64,000 bases of DNA from DATAES01 sp963802415. Lineage in GTDB: Bacteria > Actinomycetota > Acidimicrobiia > Acidimicrobiales > JACDCH01. Position 1 is the stretch's first letter. Each line of letters begins with the position of its first letter. A model generated the notes under the pieces. That model ran no database searches, was not told the origin of the DNA, and was given only the letters and a program-made list of their open reading frames with translations. The stretch covers positions 2,480,001-2,544,000 of the forward strand of contig CAWDIH010000001.1 of assembly GCA_963802415.1 (NCBI GenBank), read 5' to 3'. The position numbers and the translations under genes are program-made. This document shows positions 25,618 through 34,741 of this stretch, in pieces.

Positions 25618-26731
25618 TTGGGCGACGAGCAACTTGCACCGATCGTTCCCGACTACGGCGGCGCCTGCCTCAGCAATGTGGTGCCGGTGTTGCTCGAGCG
25701 GCCGGACGACATCCCAGCGTGGATGCCGCCCACCGCGGCTCGAAGCGGACCGTGTCGTCCTGCTCGTCCTCGACGGGCTCGGTTGGGAGCAGATGCAGAC
25801 GCGCCGGCATCTCCTGCCGACGCTGTCGTCGATGGAAGGTGGAGCGATCCTCTCCGTCCTGCCGACCACGACAGCGACTGCGCTCACCTCGTTGACGACG
25901 GGGCTTGCCCCGGGTGATCACGGTGTCGTCGGGTATCGCATGCACGTCCACGGCGAGATCCTCAACGTGCTGCGGTGGACGACTGCGGCGGGCGATGCCC
26001 GCCAGTCCATCCCGGCGCAGAAGATGCAGCCGAGCCTGCCATTCCTCGGGCACCGACCTCCGGTGATCACGCGGACGGAGTTCGCGCGCTCGGGGTTCAC
26101 GCAGGCGCACCTCGATGGTGTCCGCTTCACCGGCTATCGCATGGCCTCGTCGCTGTTGACCGACATCGCCCGGCTGACACGCTCGTCCGAGCCGTTCGTG
26201 TACGCCTACTACGACGGCGTGGACAAGGTCAGTCACGAGTACGGCCTCGGCGCGCACTACGACGCGGAAGTCGCCGCCGTCGACCGGCTCGTCGGTGATC
26301 TCCTCGAGGAGGCGGCACCCGGGACCGCAGTGGTGGTCGTGTCGGATCACGGTCAGGTCGAAGTCGGCGCGAACGTCGTGCCGATCGCGCCCGAGGTGAT
26401 CGCGCACGTGTCGTTGCAGTCGGGTGAAGGTCGCTTCCGATGGCTGCACGCGCGGCCCGGCCGTGGCTCCGGTCTCGTCGAAGCCTCGATCGCGGCGCAC
26501 GGGGACACGGCGTGGGTCCGGACCCGCGACCAGGTCGTGGACGAAGGATGGTTCGGTCCGCACGTCAGCGCCGACGCGCTCGCTCGGCTCGGCGACGTTG
26601 CGCTCGTCGCTCGTGCAGACGTCGCCTTCATCGAACCCACCGACACCGGCCCGTTCGACCTGATCGGTCGGCACGGGTCGGCGACGGCAGCCGAAATCCG
26701 GATCCCGTTGCTCGCCGGCGTCGCCTCGTAG
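25618..26731 (+). CDS. Alkaline phosphatase superfamily / nucleotide pyrophosphatase-like protein (one frameshift)
   Basis: A type I phosphodiesterase/nucleotide pyrophosphatase-type metalloenzyme. The TTG at 25618 (Shine-Dalgarno AGGAAGGA) gives GDEQLAPIVPDYGGACLSNV and RPDDIPAWMPPTA. A shift near 25740 then leads to the metal-site strand RVVLLVLDGLGWEQM, the nucleophile region TTTATALTSLTTGLAPGDHG, YAYYDGVDKVSHEYG and VVVSDHGQVEV. All the Asp/His metal ligands are present. No signal peptide is seen, so it is probably cytoplasmic. Substrate unknown. Confidence 0.85.
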
Positions 26732-26770
26732 CTGCGTGAAGCCCCCTCCGAACGGATAGAAAGCTTCGCC

Positions 26771-27265
26771 ATGTCAGATTTTCAGCCGCAAGCCGCAGTG
26801 GAACATCCGGAAGTGGTGCCATCGCCGCCAGCGGCGGAGACGGATGGCGACGACACCCGCGAGTCCGTGGAACAGCCGGCCAAGGTCATGCGGATCGGCT
26901 CGATGATCAAGCAACTGCTCGACGAGGTACGGGCCGCCCCGCTCGACGACGCCAGCCGGGACCGTCTCGCAGCGGTCTTCGACACCTCGGTGAAGGAGCT
27001 GTCCGAGTCGTTGTCGCCGGATCTGCGGGACGAGCTTGCCCGCCTCGCTCCGCCCTTCCAGGGCGACTCGGCGCCGAGCGATGCCGAGCTGCGAGTCGCG
27101 CAGGCACAGCTCGTGGGTTGGCTCGAGGGGTTGTTCCACGGCATCCAGGCCACGCTGTTCGCCCAGCAGATGCAGGCCCGCCAGCAGCTCGAGGAGATGC
27201 GGCGGCAGCTGCCGCCCGGGCAACCGCAAGATCGGCCGACCGGTCCACCGGGAACGTACTTGTAG
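26771..27265 (+). CDS. bpa: Bacterial proteasome activator (Bpa/PafE family)
   Basis: A 164-residue protein with the Bpa helical core: AKVMRIGSMIKQLLDEVRAA, then ELSESLSPDLRDELARLAPPF and SDAELRVAQAQLVGWLEGLF followed by HGIQATLFAQQMQARQQLEEM. Bpa forms a dodecameric ring that opens the 20S proteasome gate ATP-independently through a C-terminal GQYL tetrapeptide; here the protein ends GTYL, keeping the penultimate Tyr-Leu. The N-terminal 40 residues are disordered. Its presence implies a 20S proteasome elsewhere in the genome. Strong actinobacterial marker. Confidence 0.93.
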   Translation: MSDFQPQAAVEHPEVVPSPPAAETDGDDTRESVEQPAKVMRIGSMIKQLLDEVRAAPLDDASRDRLAAVFDTSVKELSESLSPDLRDELARLAPPFQGDSAPSDAELRVAQAQLVGWLEGLFHGIQATLFAQQMQARQQLEEMRRQLPPGQPQDRPTGPPGTYL

Positions 27266-27277
27266 GGAGTCGAGAGC

Positions 27278-27547
<270 letters not shown>

Positions 27548-27613
27548 CCACCGGACCGGGCAGGCGGGCCAGCGTCCCCGCGCGTCCGGCCTCCGCGTCC
27601 GCACTGCCTCCGC

Positions 27614-27722
27614 GCACATTGTCGACTGAGCCACCGATTTCGGTGGCTGAGCCGACACAGACCGCGGGTCGATCACGTCTGTGTCGGCTGGGCCACCGGT
27701 TCCGTGGCTGAGAAGACACAGA
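27614..27722 (+). repeat. Hairpin array with 16-nt spacer, locus B
   Basis: A 48-nt unit (27614-27661, starting GCACATTGTCGACTGAG), a 16-nt spacer (CCGCGGGTCGATCACG, 27662-27677) and a 45-nt unit (27678-27722, bounded by TCTGTGTC and GACACAGA). The central dyads CCACCGA/TCGGTGG and CCACCGG/CCGTGG are clear. It lies 66 nt after the DUF2277 gene and before the dnaE leader. Unit and spacer lengths equal those of the other loci; the spacer sequence differs. Confidence 0.9.
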
Positions 27723-27825
27723 CGCGGCGACGGGGATGAGCCGCGGACGACGCGGCGAGGGATTCGTCAGGGGTGTGGCCCCCGCCTCGCCGCCGGGTTA
27801 GAGTCCTAAATCACACCCGTGTAAC

Positions 27826-27870
27826 TCGTCCACAGCATGTGGATCGTCGGTGTGGATTCCCGGTGGACAA
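27826..27870 (+). promoter_or_regulatory. Cluster of four DnaA-box-like sites upstream of dnaE
   Basis: TCGTCCACA (27826-27834, + strand) and, on the - strand, CGATCCACA (27838-27846), GAATCCACA (27851-27859) and TTGTCCACC (27862-27870). These are one or two mismatches from the actinobacterial or general DnaA boxes TTGTCCACA/TTATCCACA and are spaced 11-13 bp apart, 28-72 nt before the dnaE ATG. They could couple dnaE expression to DnaA level. Confidence 0.45.
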
Positions 27871-27897
27871 CCCAGCGGAGGAGAAACAGGGCACCGA

Positions 27898-30800
27898 ATG
27901 GCCGACCGCAACCGCTTCGTCCACCTCCACACCCACACCGAGTTCTCGATGCTCGACGGCGCCTCCCGGGTCGACGAGCTCGTGGAGGCGGCCGCAGCCG
28001 ATGAGCAACCGGCCCTCTCGATCACCGATCACGGCAACATGTACGGGGTCCTGCCGTTCTACGCCGCCTGCCAGAAGGCGGGCATCACTCCGGTCATCGG
28101 GTTCGAGGCGTACATGGCGAACGAGCGCCGTGACGAGCGGATCAATCCTCGCGGCAAGATCGACGACACCGGAGGCGAGGGCGAGGGCGGCAAGAAGGCG
28201 TGGTACCACCTCACGCTTCTCGCGGAGAACAACGTCGGGTACCGCAACCTGATCCAGCTCGCGAGCCGAGCGTTCCTCGAGGGGTACTACCGCAAGCCGA
28301 AGGTCGACTGGGAGATCCTCGCCGACCACAGCGCAGGCGTCATTGCCAGCACCGGTTGCCTCGGCGGTCACGTGCTGCAGTCGCTGCTCGCCGGCGACTA
28401 CGAAGCTGCGTTGCAGAAGACCGGCCAGCTGCAGGACATCTTCGGGCGCGACAACCTCTTCGTCGAGTTGCAGGACCACGGCATCGCGGCGCAGCACAAG
28501 ACGAACCCCCAGCTCATCTCGATCGCCTCGAAGCTGGGCGCCCCTCTTCTCGCGACCAACGACAGTCACTACACGCGTCCCGAGGACGCGGAAGCGCACG
28601 ACGCTTTGTTGTGCGTTCAGACCAACGCGCTCATCAGTCAGTCGGGCGACGAACGGTTCAAGTTCAGCGGCGAGGGTCATTACCTGAAGACCGCGGACGA
28701 GATGTGGCGACTGTTCGAGGACCACCCCGACGCGTGCGAGAACACGTTGCTGGTGGCCGAGCGTGCGAAGGTCGAGATCGAGTTCGGCAAGCCGCAGCTG
28801 CCGAGCTTCCCGCTCCCCGAAGGGTTCGCCTCCGACAGCGTGTACCTCGAGCACTTGACCTTCCAGGGTGCGCGTCAGCGGTGGGGCGACGGGTTGCCCG
28901 ACGCAGTGACCGAACGCCTCGCGTTCGAGCTGCGAGTGATCGCAGACATGGGGTTCAGCTCGTACTTCCTGATCGTGTGGGACCTCATGCGCCATGCGCG
29001 CGAGTCGGGCATCCGCGTCGGTCCGGGGCGGGGGAGCGCGGCCGGCTGCGCGGTGGCGTACTGCTTGCGCATCACGGACCTCGACCCCATCCAGTACGAC
29101 CTGCTGTTCGAACGCTTCCTCAACCCGTCGCGCATCTCGATGCCCGACATCGACATGGACTTCGACTCCCGCTACCGCGACGAGATGATCCGCTACGCGG
29201 CCGAGCGATACGGGCGGGATCGCGTCGCGCAGATCATCACGTTCTCCACGATCAAGGCGCGTGCCGCGGTGCGCGATGCCGCACGCGTGCTCGGGTACCC
29301 CTACGCGATCGGCGACCGGGTGGCGAAGCTCATGCCGCCGCTCATCATGGGCCGTGACACTCCACTGAAGGCGTGCCTCGAAGTGACGCCGGGCCATGAA
29401 GACGGCTACAGGATGGCGAGCGATCTGCGGGCTCTCTACGCGACTGATGCCGACTACAAGCGGGTCATCGATGTCGCCAAAGGACTCGAAGGGATGCGCC
29501 GCCAGGACGGCATCCACGCCGCCGCGGTCGTGATCACGAAGGCTCCCCTCACCGAGTACCTCCCGATCCAGCGCAAGCCTGACCCTGGTCAGGACCCTGA
29601 AGAGGCGCCGGTCGTGACGCAGTACGAGATGCACGGCGTCGAAGATCTCGGTCTGCTCAAGATGGACTTCCTCGGCCTGCGCAACCTCGACGTGCTCACC
29701 GACACCGTCGAGCTGATCCGCAACACGCGTGGCGTCGACCTCGACATCGACGCTGTGCCGCTCGACGACGAACCGACCTTCGAGTTGTTGCGACGGGCTG
29801 ACTCGATCGGCGTGTTCCAACTCGAAGGCGGACCGATGCGAGCGCTGCTGCGTTCGCTCGCCCCGACGACGTTCGAAGACGTCGCCGCGCTCGTGGCCCT
29901 GTACCGGCCCGGGCCGATGGCGGCGAACATGCACAACGACTACGCGGATCGCAAGAACGGCCGGAAGCCCATCAAATACTTCCACCCCGATGCCGAACAG
30001 CTGCTGGCCGACACCTACGGCTTGATGATCTATCAAGAAGCCGTGATGCGCGTCGCGCAGAAGTTCGCGGGCTACTCACTGGCTGAAGCCGATCTGTTGC
30101 GCAAGTCGATGGGCAAGAAGTCGCGCTCGTTGATGGCGAAGGAACGTGAGCGCTTCGTCGCCGGCGTCGAGCAGACGGGCTACGAGCGCCAGCTCGGCGC
30201 GCATCTCTTCGAGACCATCGAGCAGTTCGCCGACTACGCGTTCAACAAGAGCCATTCATACGGCTATGGGCTGATCGCGTATCAGACCGCGTACCTGAAG
30301 GCGAACTATCCGGCGGAGTACTTCGCCGCGCTGCTCACGAGCGTCAAGGCGAACCTCGACAAGGCCGCGGTGTACCTCGCCGACTGCCGAGCCATGGGCA
30401 TCGACGTCACGGTGCCCGACGTCAACCGGTCGGCCTCCGATTTCACACCTGTCCGAGCCGAAGACGATGCGAGCAAGTCGCAGATCGTGTTCGGCCTGTC
30501 TGCCGTGCGCAACGTCGGCGAAGGGCTCGTCTCGTTGGTCGTAGCCGAGCGCGAGCAGAACGGTCCCTACCTCGACTTCTACGACTTCTGCGAGCGCGTC
30601 GACCTCAATGTCCTCAACAAGCGCACGCTCGAATCGCTCGTCAAAGCCGGTGGCTTCGATTGTGTCGGTCATCCCCGCAAGGGTCTGCTGCTGGCTTTCG
30701 AGGCGATCATCGACCAGACGCTGGCTCGGCGTCGCGAGCGCGACATGGGCGTCATGTCGCTGTTCGGCGAGGTCGACCTCGGGCTCGAGTTCGACGAGCG

Positions 30801-31443
30801 TCCGAGCATCCCCGACCTCGAGTTCGACAAGTCACAACGGCTCGCCTTCGAGAAGGAGATGCTCGGTCTCTACGTCTCGGATCACCCCTTGCTCGGCGCC
30901 GAGGGCGTCCTCCGCCGGCGCACGGACGGTTCCCTGGCCGACGTCGCCGAGTGGGAGGACGGGTCGGTCAAGGTGCTCGGCGGCATCGTCACCGGCCTCC
31001 AGCGGAAGTGGACGAAGCGAGGCGAGCTCATGGCCGTGTTCACCATCGAAGACCTCCAGGCGACCTGCGAGGTCATGGTGTTCCCGAAGGCCATGACCGA
31101 GCACGGCCACAAGCTGGCCGACGACACCGTCGTGTGCGTCAAAGCCCGCGTCGACAAGCGGGAGGAGGCACCGAAGCTGGTCGCCATGGAGCTCGACGTG
31201 TTCGACGGGATCTCCGACGGCGCACCGCCGCTGCGCATCCGCGTGGCGCTGCACCGGGTCAGTGAAGGTCTGATCGGCGAGCTCAAGGCCCTGCTCAGCG
31301 AGCATCCGGGCGAGTCGCCGGTGTTCCTGCACCTGGGCGAGCGGCAGATCCTCCGTCTTCCGGACCAGTTCTGCGTCGACCTCTCCGGCGGCTTGGCCGG
31401 CCACTTGCGCGTGCTGCTCGGACCCGATGCGCTGCTGTCCTGA
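27898..31443 (+). CDS. dnaE: DNA polymerase III subunit alpha
   Basis: A 1181-residue C-family replicative polymerase. The N-terminal PHP domain has FVHLHTHTEFSMLDG, SITDHGNMYGV and later LLATNDSHYT. The palm has RVGPGRGSAAGCAVAYCL and PDIDMDFDSRYRDEMIRY (catalytic Asp pair). The fingers, AFNKSHSYGYGLIAYQTAYL, an HhH region, the OB domain (KVLGGIVTGLQRKWTKRG) and a C-terminal tail follow. Size fits DnaE1. Start at ATG 27898, chosen over an in-frame upstream frame because MADRNRFVHLHTH is the family N-terminus. Intact despite 3.5 kb length, in contrast with the broken men genes. Confidence 0.97.
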   Translation: MADRNRFVHLHTHTEFSMLDGASRVDELVEAAAADEQPALSITDHGNMYGVLPFYAACQKAGITPVIGFEAYMANERRDERINPRGKIDDTGGEGEGGKKAWYHLTLLAENNVGYRNLIQLASRAFLEGYYRKPKVDWEILADHSAGVIASTGCLGGHVLQSLLAGDYEAALQKTGQLQDIFGRDNLFVELQDHGIAAQHKTNPQLISIASKLGAPLLATNDSHYTRPEDAEAHDALLCVQTNALISQSGDERFKFSGEGHYLKTADEMWRLFEDHPDACENTLLVAERAKVEIEFGKPQLPSFPLPEGFASDSVYLEHLTFQGARQRWGDGLPDAVTERLAFELRVIADMGFSSYFLIVWDLMRHARESGIRVGPGRGSAAGCAVAYCLRITDLDPIQYDLLFERFLNPSRISMPDIDMDFDSRYRDEMIRYAAERYGRDRVAQIITFSTIKARAAVRDAARVLGYPYAIGDRVAKLMPPLIMGRDTPLKACLEVTPGHEDGYRMASDLRALYATDADYKRVIDVAKGLEGMRRQDGIHAAAVVITKAPLTEYLPIQRKPDPGQDPEEAPVVTQYEMHGVEDLGLLKMDFLGLRNLDVLTDTVELIRNTRGVDLDIDAVPLDDEPTFELLRRADSIGVFQLEGGPMRALLRSLAPTTFEDVAALVALYRPGPMAANMHNDYADRKNGRKPIKYFHPDAEQLLADTYGLMIYQEAVMRVAQKFAGYSLAEADLLRKSMGKKSRSLMAKERERFVAGVEQTGYERQLGAHLFETIEQFADYAFNKSHSYGYGLIAYQTAYLKANYPAEYFAALLTSVKANLDKAAVYLADCRAMGIDVTVPDVNRSASDFTPVRAEDDASKSQIVFGLSAVRNVGEGLVSLVVAEREQNGPYLDFYDFCERVDLNVLNKRTLESLVKAGGFDCVGHPRKGLLLAFEAIIDQTLARRRERDMGVMSLFGEVDLGLEFDERPSIPDLEFDKSQRLAFEKEMLGLYVSDHPLLGAEGVLRRRTDGSLADVAEWEDGSVKVLGGIVTGLQRKWTKRGELMAVFTIEDLQATCEVMVFPKAMTEHGHKLADDTVVCVKARVDKREEAPKLVAMELDVFDGISDGAPPLRIRVALHRVSEGLIGELKALLSEHPGESPVFLHLGERQILRLPDQFCVDLSGGLAGHLRVLLGPDALLS

Positions 31444-31557
31444 GCCGCCTTGAACGGTCCTGAGCGGGATGTTCGCGGCCCACCGAGTTGCGGTCCGGCC
31501 CGAGACCCGCTGGACTAGAGGGGACCACCACACGATTTCCGGGGGCATTGCACGCGC

Positions 31558-32226
31558 ATGGCGATCGAGGTCGAGACCAAGGATTGCACACAACTTTCCG
31601 ACGCGGAGCTGGCCGAAATGGCCGACATCTGCGCCGAGGGCCGGAGCCGGTTCGAGGCCGGGTTCCTGTCCAAGCAGGCCGAGCTGTGGGTCTTGGTCAC
31701 GCTCGCGCGGGAGGGCGACAAGCTGAAGGGCTTCTCGTTCAGCACCCTCGAGCGGATCGGCGGAACGCCGTGCGTGTTGATCGGGCTCGCGTCCGTGAAG
31801 CGCACGAGCAAGCGCGACACGGTGCTCAAGGGGATCATGCACGACCAGTACCGGCGGGCCGTGCTCGCCTTCCCCGACGAAGACGTCCTGATCGGCACCC
31901 GGTTCCTCGACGCGTCGGGGTTCGAGGCCTTCAAGGCACTCGACGACATTGTTCCTCGTCCGGATCACAAGGCCACCGGCGAGGAGCGGGCCTGGGGACG
32001 CCGGCTGGCAAAGCGATTCGGGATCGAGAACGGCAACTACGACGACCGCAGCTTCATCGCAGAAGGCGACGGGTCGTTCCCGTGCGTCTTCGACCACGAG
32101 AGCCTGAAGCCGGACGCGATCAAACCCGAGGTCGTAGCTCAATTCGATGGCGTCGACACCAAGAGGGGCGACTCGCTGATCGCGTTCGGCTGGGCGATGG
32201 CCGAGGCCCTCGCCAAGCTCAACTGA
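31558..32226 (+). CDS. Conserved hypothetical protein, possibly GNAT-like
   Basis: A 222-residue soluble protein with no motif I can name with certainty. The N-terminus (LSDAELAEMADICAEGRSRF) and a following strand-rich part (LWVLVTLAREGDKLKGFSFS, GTPCVLIGLASVKRTSKRD) are arranged as in acetyltransferase-like folds: helix, then strands with a G-F-x-x-S turn. The C-terminal part (RLAKRFGIENGNYDDRSFIA) also recurs in actinobacterial hypotheticals, as far as I can recall. A 114-nt gap separates it from dnaE, and a palindromic element follows its stop. Function unassigned. Confidence 0.7.
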   Translation: MAIEVETKDCTQLSDAELAEMADICAEGRSRFEAGFLSKQAELWVLVTLAREGDKLKGFSFSTLERIGGTPCVLIGLASVKRTSKRDTVLKGIMHDQYRRAVLAFPDEDVLIGTRFLDASGFEAFKALDDIVPRPDHKATGEERAWGRRLAKRFGIENGNYDDRSFIAEGDGSFPCVFDHESLKPDAIKPEVVAQFDGVDTKRGDSLIAFGWAMAEALAKLN

Positions 32227-32238
32227 CCCACCACTGAC

Positions 32239-32276
32239 GAATGTTGGTGCGCCGTGGTCGCTATAGCGACCACGGC
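32239..32276. repeat. CTATAG-centred palindrome, copy 1 (diverged)
   Basis: CGAATGTTGG (32239-32248) is followed by a perfect 26-nt palindrome (32251-32276) centred on GCTATAGC. The left flank and centre equal those of copies at 45001-45054 and 53919-53972, but the arms differ (GTGGTC versus AACGGG type) while remaining fully self-complementary. It sits between two + strand genes and could act as a terminator for the upstream one. Confidence 0.8.
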
Positions 32277-32300
32277 GACCCGAAGTACGGCAAGGCTTGA

Positions 32301-32915
32301 ATGGACTTCGGCGACGTCGTGCGCCGGCGGCGGATGGTGCGGGCGTTCCGCCCAGATCCGATCCCGTCCGACGTGCTCGATCGCGTCGTCGGCGCGGCAC
32401 TGCGGGCGCCGGCCGCGGGCAACAGCGACGGGACCGATCTCGTCGTCCTCGAAGGACCGGAGCACACTCGCCGGTACTGGGACATCACTCTGCCGAACGC
32501 GGAGTCGCGCGAGCGCTTCGGGCACCCGCGGCTGCTCGACGCGCCCGTACTCGCCGTCGTCCTTGCCGATGCGAACGCATATCTGCGGCGCTATCGCGAG
32601 TCGGACAAGGCGGCCACCGGCTTGGGCGAGTCGGCCGACAGGTGGCCGGTTCCCTACTGGACCGTCGACGCGTCGTTCGCCGCGATGCTCGTGCTGCTCG
32701 CGGCGACCAACGAAGGTCTCGGTGCGTTGTTCTTCGGCATCTTCCAGCGCGAAGCCGAGCTGCTCCACGCACTCGGGGTGCCCGACCGACGGCAGGCGAT
32801 CGGCACGATCGCGCTCGGCTGGCCCGACGTCGAAGCTGACAGCGCGCGCCCCGGTCGCTCGGCGGATCGACCGACGCGTGCATTCGATGAGATCGTCCAC
32901 CGCGGCCACTGGTAG
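32301..32915 (+). CDS. Nitroreductase family protein
   Basis: A 204-residue FMN-dependent nitroreductase-fold protein. MDFGDVVRRRRMVRAFRPDP is the family N-terminus (RRRxxRxF, FMN phosphate contacts), then ALRAPAAGNSDGTDLVVLEG, and SFAAMLVLLAATNEGLGALF with the conserved glycine-rich FMN contacts near the C-terminus (GTIALGWP). It is close to the FbiB/BluB-like short members found in actinobacteria; the substrate is unknown. Intact. Confidence 0.88.
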   Translation: MDFGDVVRRRRMVRAFRPDPIPSDVLDRVVGAALRAPAAGNSDGTDLVVLEGPEHTRRYWDITLPNAESRERFGHPRLLDAPVLAVVLADANAYLRRYRESDKAATGLGESADRWPVPYWTVDASFAAMLVLLAATNEGLGALFFGIFQREAELLHALGVPDRRQAIGTIALGWPDVEADSARPGRSADRPTRAFDEIVHRGHW

Positions 32916-32927
32916 GAAGCGCGCGGC

Positions 32928-33708
32928 GTGAGCGACGTCGAACAGGCAGCGACGGATCGAACGTTCCTCCGAGAAAAGGCGTACGCGGACAGCACGAAGC
33001 TGCGCGCCCGCGTGTCGATCTACGCCTACCGCGATCGGCCGGACAACTTCTGGCAGTGGGTCCTCGGGCTGGTCGACTGGCCGGATGGCGCTCGTGCGCT
33101 CGACGTCGGCTGCGGACCGGGCACCTACCTGTCGCTGCAGCGCGTGGAGCATCCGCGGCGTGCGCGCCGTCGGCCTCGACCTGTCGCCGGGAATGGCAAG
33201 GGAGGCGAGCCGGCACGCGCCGGCCATCGTGGGTGACGCAGCCCGCTTGCCGCTCGCGGCCGGCGCGATGGACCGGGTGCTCGCGCCGCACATGCTCTAC
33301 CACTGCCCGGACATCCCGGCTGCGATCGCCGAGGTGCACCGCGTCTTGCGGCCCGGCGGCGCGCTCGTCGCGGTGACGAACGCGCACGACCACCTGCTCG
33401 AACTGTGGGACGTGTACGCGGCAGTCACCCAGACCCGGCCCACGTTCTTCGTCGACCGGTTCGATCTCGCGAGCGGCGAAGCGCCGTTGCGCAACGTCTT
33501 CGACAACGTCCGCGTCGAGCGCACAGGAGGCACCCTTCTCGTCCCCGACGCACAACCGGTCGTCGACTACCTGGCCAGCACCTTCCAGTTCGCCGATCGT
33601 GAGGACGATCGCGTGCTCGACGAGATCGGCGCCCGTGTCCAACGCGTGATCGACAAGGAGGGCGTGTTCCGCATCCGGACCCGCAGCGGCGCCTTTGTCT
33701 GCCGGTGA
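32928..33708 (+). CDS. Class I SAM-dependent methyltransferase (one frameshift)
   Basis: The GTG at 32928 starts SDVEQAATDRTFLREKAYAD followed by the SAM loop RALDVGCGPGTYLS. A shift near 33150 moves to the frame with GVRAVGLDLSPGMAREASRH, GDAARLPLAAGAMDRVLAPH, MLYHCPDIPAAIAEVHRVLR and PGGALVAVTNAHDHLLEL, a typical Methyltransf_11 protein. Substrate unknown. It is 12 nt after the nitroreductase, so probably co-transcribed. Confidence 0.85.
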
Positions 33709-33730
33709 CCCCGGGTACTGTCCCGCTCCG

Positions 33731-34741
33731 ATGGTTGCGGACGTGAACCGACAGATCCTGCTCAAGCGACGACCCGAGGGGTTGGTCGAGCGGGACGACT
33801 TCGAGTCTGTCGAGCGCCCGCTGCCCGAGCCGGCCGACGGGGAAGTGCTCGTGCGCACCGACTGGCTCGGCATCGACGCCACGGTGCGGACGTGGCTGTC
33901 GAAGGCGGAGGGCTATATCCCACCCGTCGAGATCGGCGAGGTCGTCCGGTGCAGCGGCATCGGCACCGTCTTGAGGTCGCGCAGCGCGAAGGTGCCCGAA
34001 GGAGCGCTCGTCGCGACGTTGACCGGCTGGCAGGAATACGCGGTCGTCGGTGACGATCCGATGCTCACGACCGTGCTGGCCAAAGGCACCGATCCGCTGG
34101 CGGCGCTCAGCGTGTTCGGTTCTGCAGGCATGACCGCCTACGTCGGTCTGATCGAGATCGGCAACGTGCAGACGGGCGAGACCGTTGTGGTATCTGCGGC
34201 CGCGGGCGGAACCGGCTCGATCGTCGTGCAGATCGCCAAGATCTTCGGTTGCCGTGTGATCGGCATCGCGGGTACCGACGAGAAGTGCACGTGGCTCGTC
34301 GAGGAACTCGGGCTCGACGGCGCGATCAACCATCGCACGGATGACGTCGCGGCGCGTTTGAAGGAGCTGTGCCCGAATCGGGTCGACGTCTTCTTCGACA
34401 ACACCGGCGGCCCGATCCTCGATGCCGTGCTCGGCCGCCTGGCAAACAACGGACGCGTGGTGCTGTGCGGCGCGATCTCGTCCTACAACGACGCGCACAA
34501 GCCACCCGGTCCCGCCAACTATCTCAACCTGATCGCACGCCGGGGGCGTATGCAGGGCTTCATCTCGTGGGACTACTGGGGACGCTGGGCCGAGATCACC
34601 GAGCAACTCGAGAAGTGGCTGTTCGAAGGCAAGTTGGTGCACCGCGAGCATGTCTTCGACGGACTCGATGACGCGCCGGACGCGCTCAACGCCATGTTCA
34701 CGGGGGAGAACGTTGGCAAGATCGTGATTCGCGTCAGCTGA
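33731..34741 (+). CDS. MDR-superfamily NADP-dependent oxidoreductase (CurA/prostaglandin reductase type)
   Basis: A 336-residue zinc-free medium-chain reductase. NRQILLKRRPEGLVERDDFE is the CurA/YncB-type N-terminus; SAAAGGTGSIVVQIAKIFGC is the NADP-binding Rossmann loop (AAxGGxGS variant), followed by GIAGTDEKCTWLVEELGLDG and VDVFFDNTGGPILDAVLGRL. Such enzymes reduce alpha,beta-unsaturated ketones. Start at ATG 33731. The 3' end overlaps the convergent DUF255 gene by 8 bp. Confidence 0.92.
   Translation: MVADVNRQILLKRRPEGLVERDDFESVERPLPEPADGEVLVRTDWLGIDATVRTWLSKAEGYIPPVEIGEVVRCSGIGTVLRSRSAKVPEGALVATLTGWQEYAVVGDDPMLTTVLAKGTDPLAALSVFGSAGMTAYVGLIEIGNVQTGETVVVSAAAGGTGSIVVQIAKIFGCRVIGIAGTDEKCTWLVEELGLDGAINHRTDDVAARLKELCPNRVDVFFDNTGGPILDAVLGRLANNGRVVLCGAISSYNDAHKPPGPANYLNLIARRGRMQGFISWDYWGRWAEITEQLEKWLFEGKLVHREHVFDGLDDAPDALNAMFTGENVGKIVIRVS

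Noticed and set aside
27811..30036. 741-codon - strand gene opposite dnaE
   Set aside because: Same GC-shadow effect; composition lacks domain features and it covers the dnaE promoter.
31444..31557. Gene or RNA between dnaE and the next gene
   Set aside because: 114 nt with no strong hairpin, promoter or reading frame that stands out.
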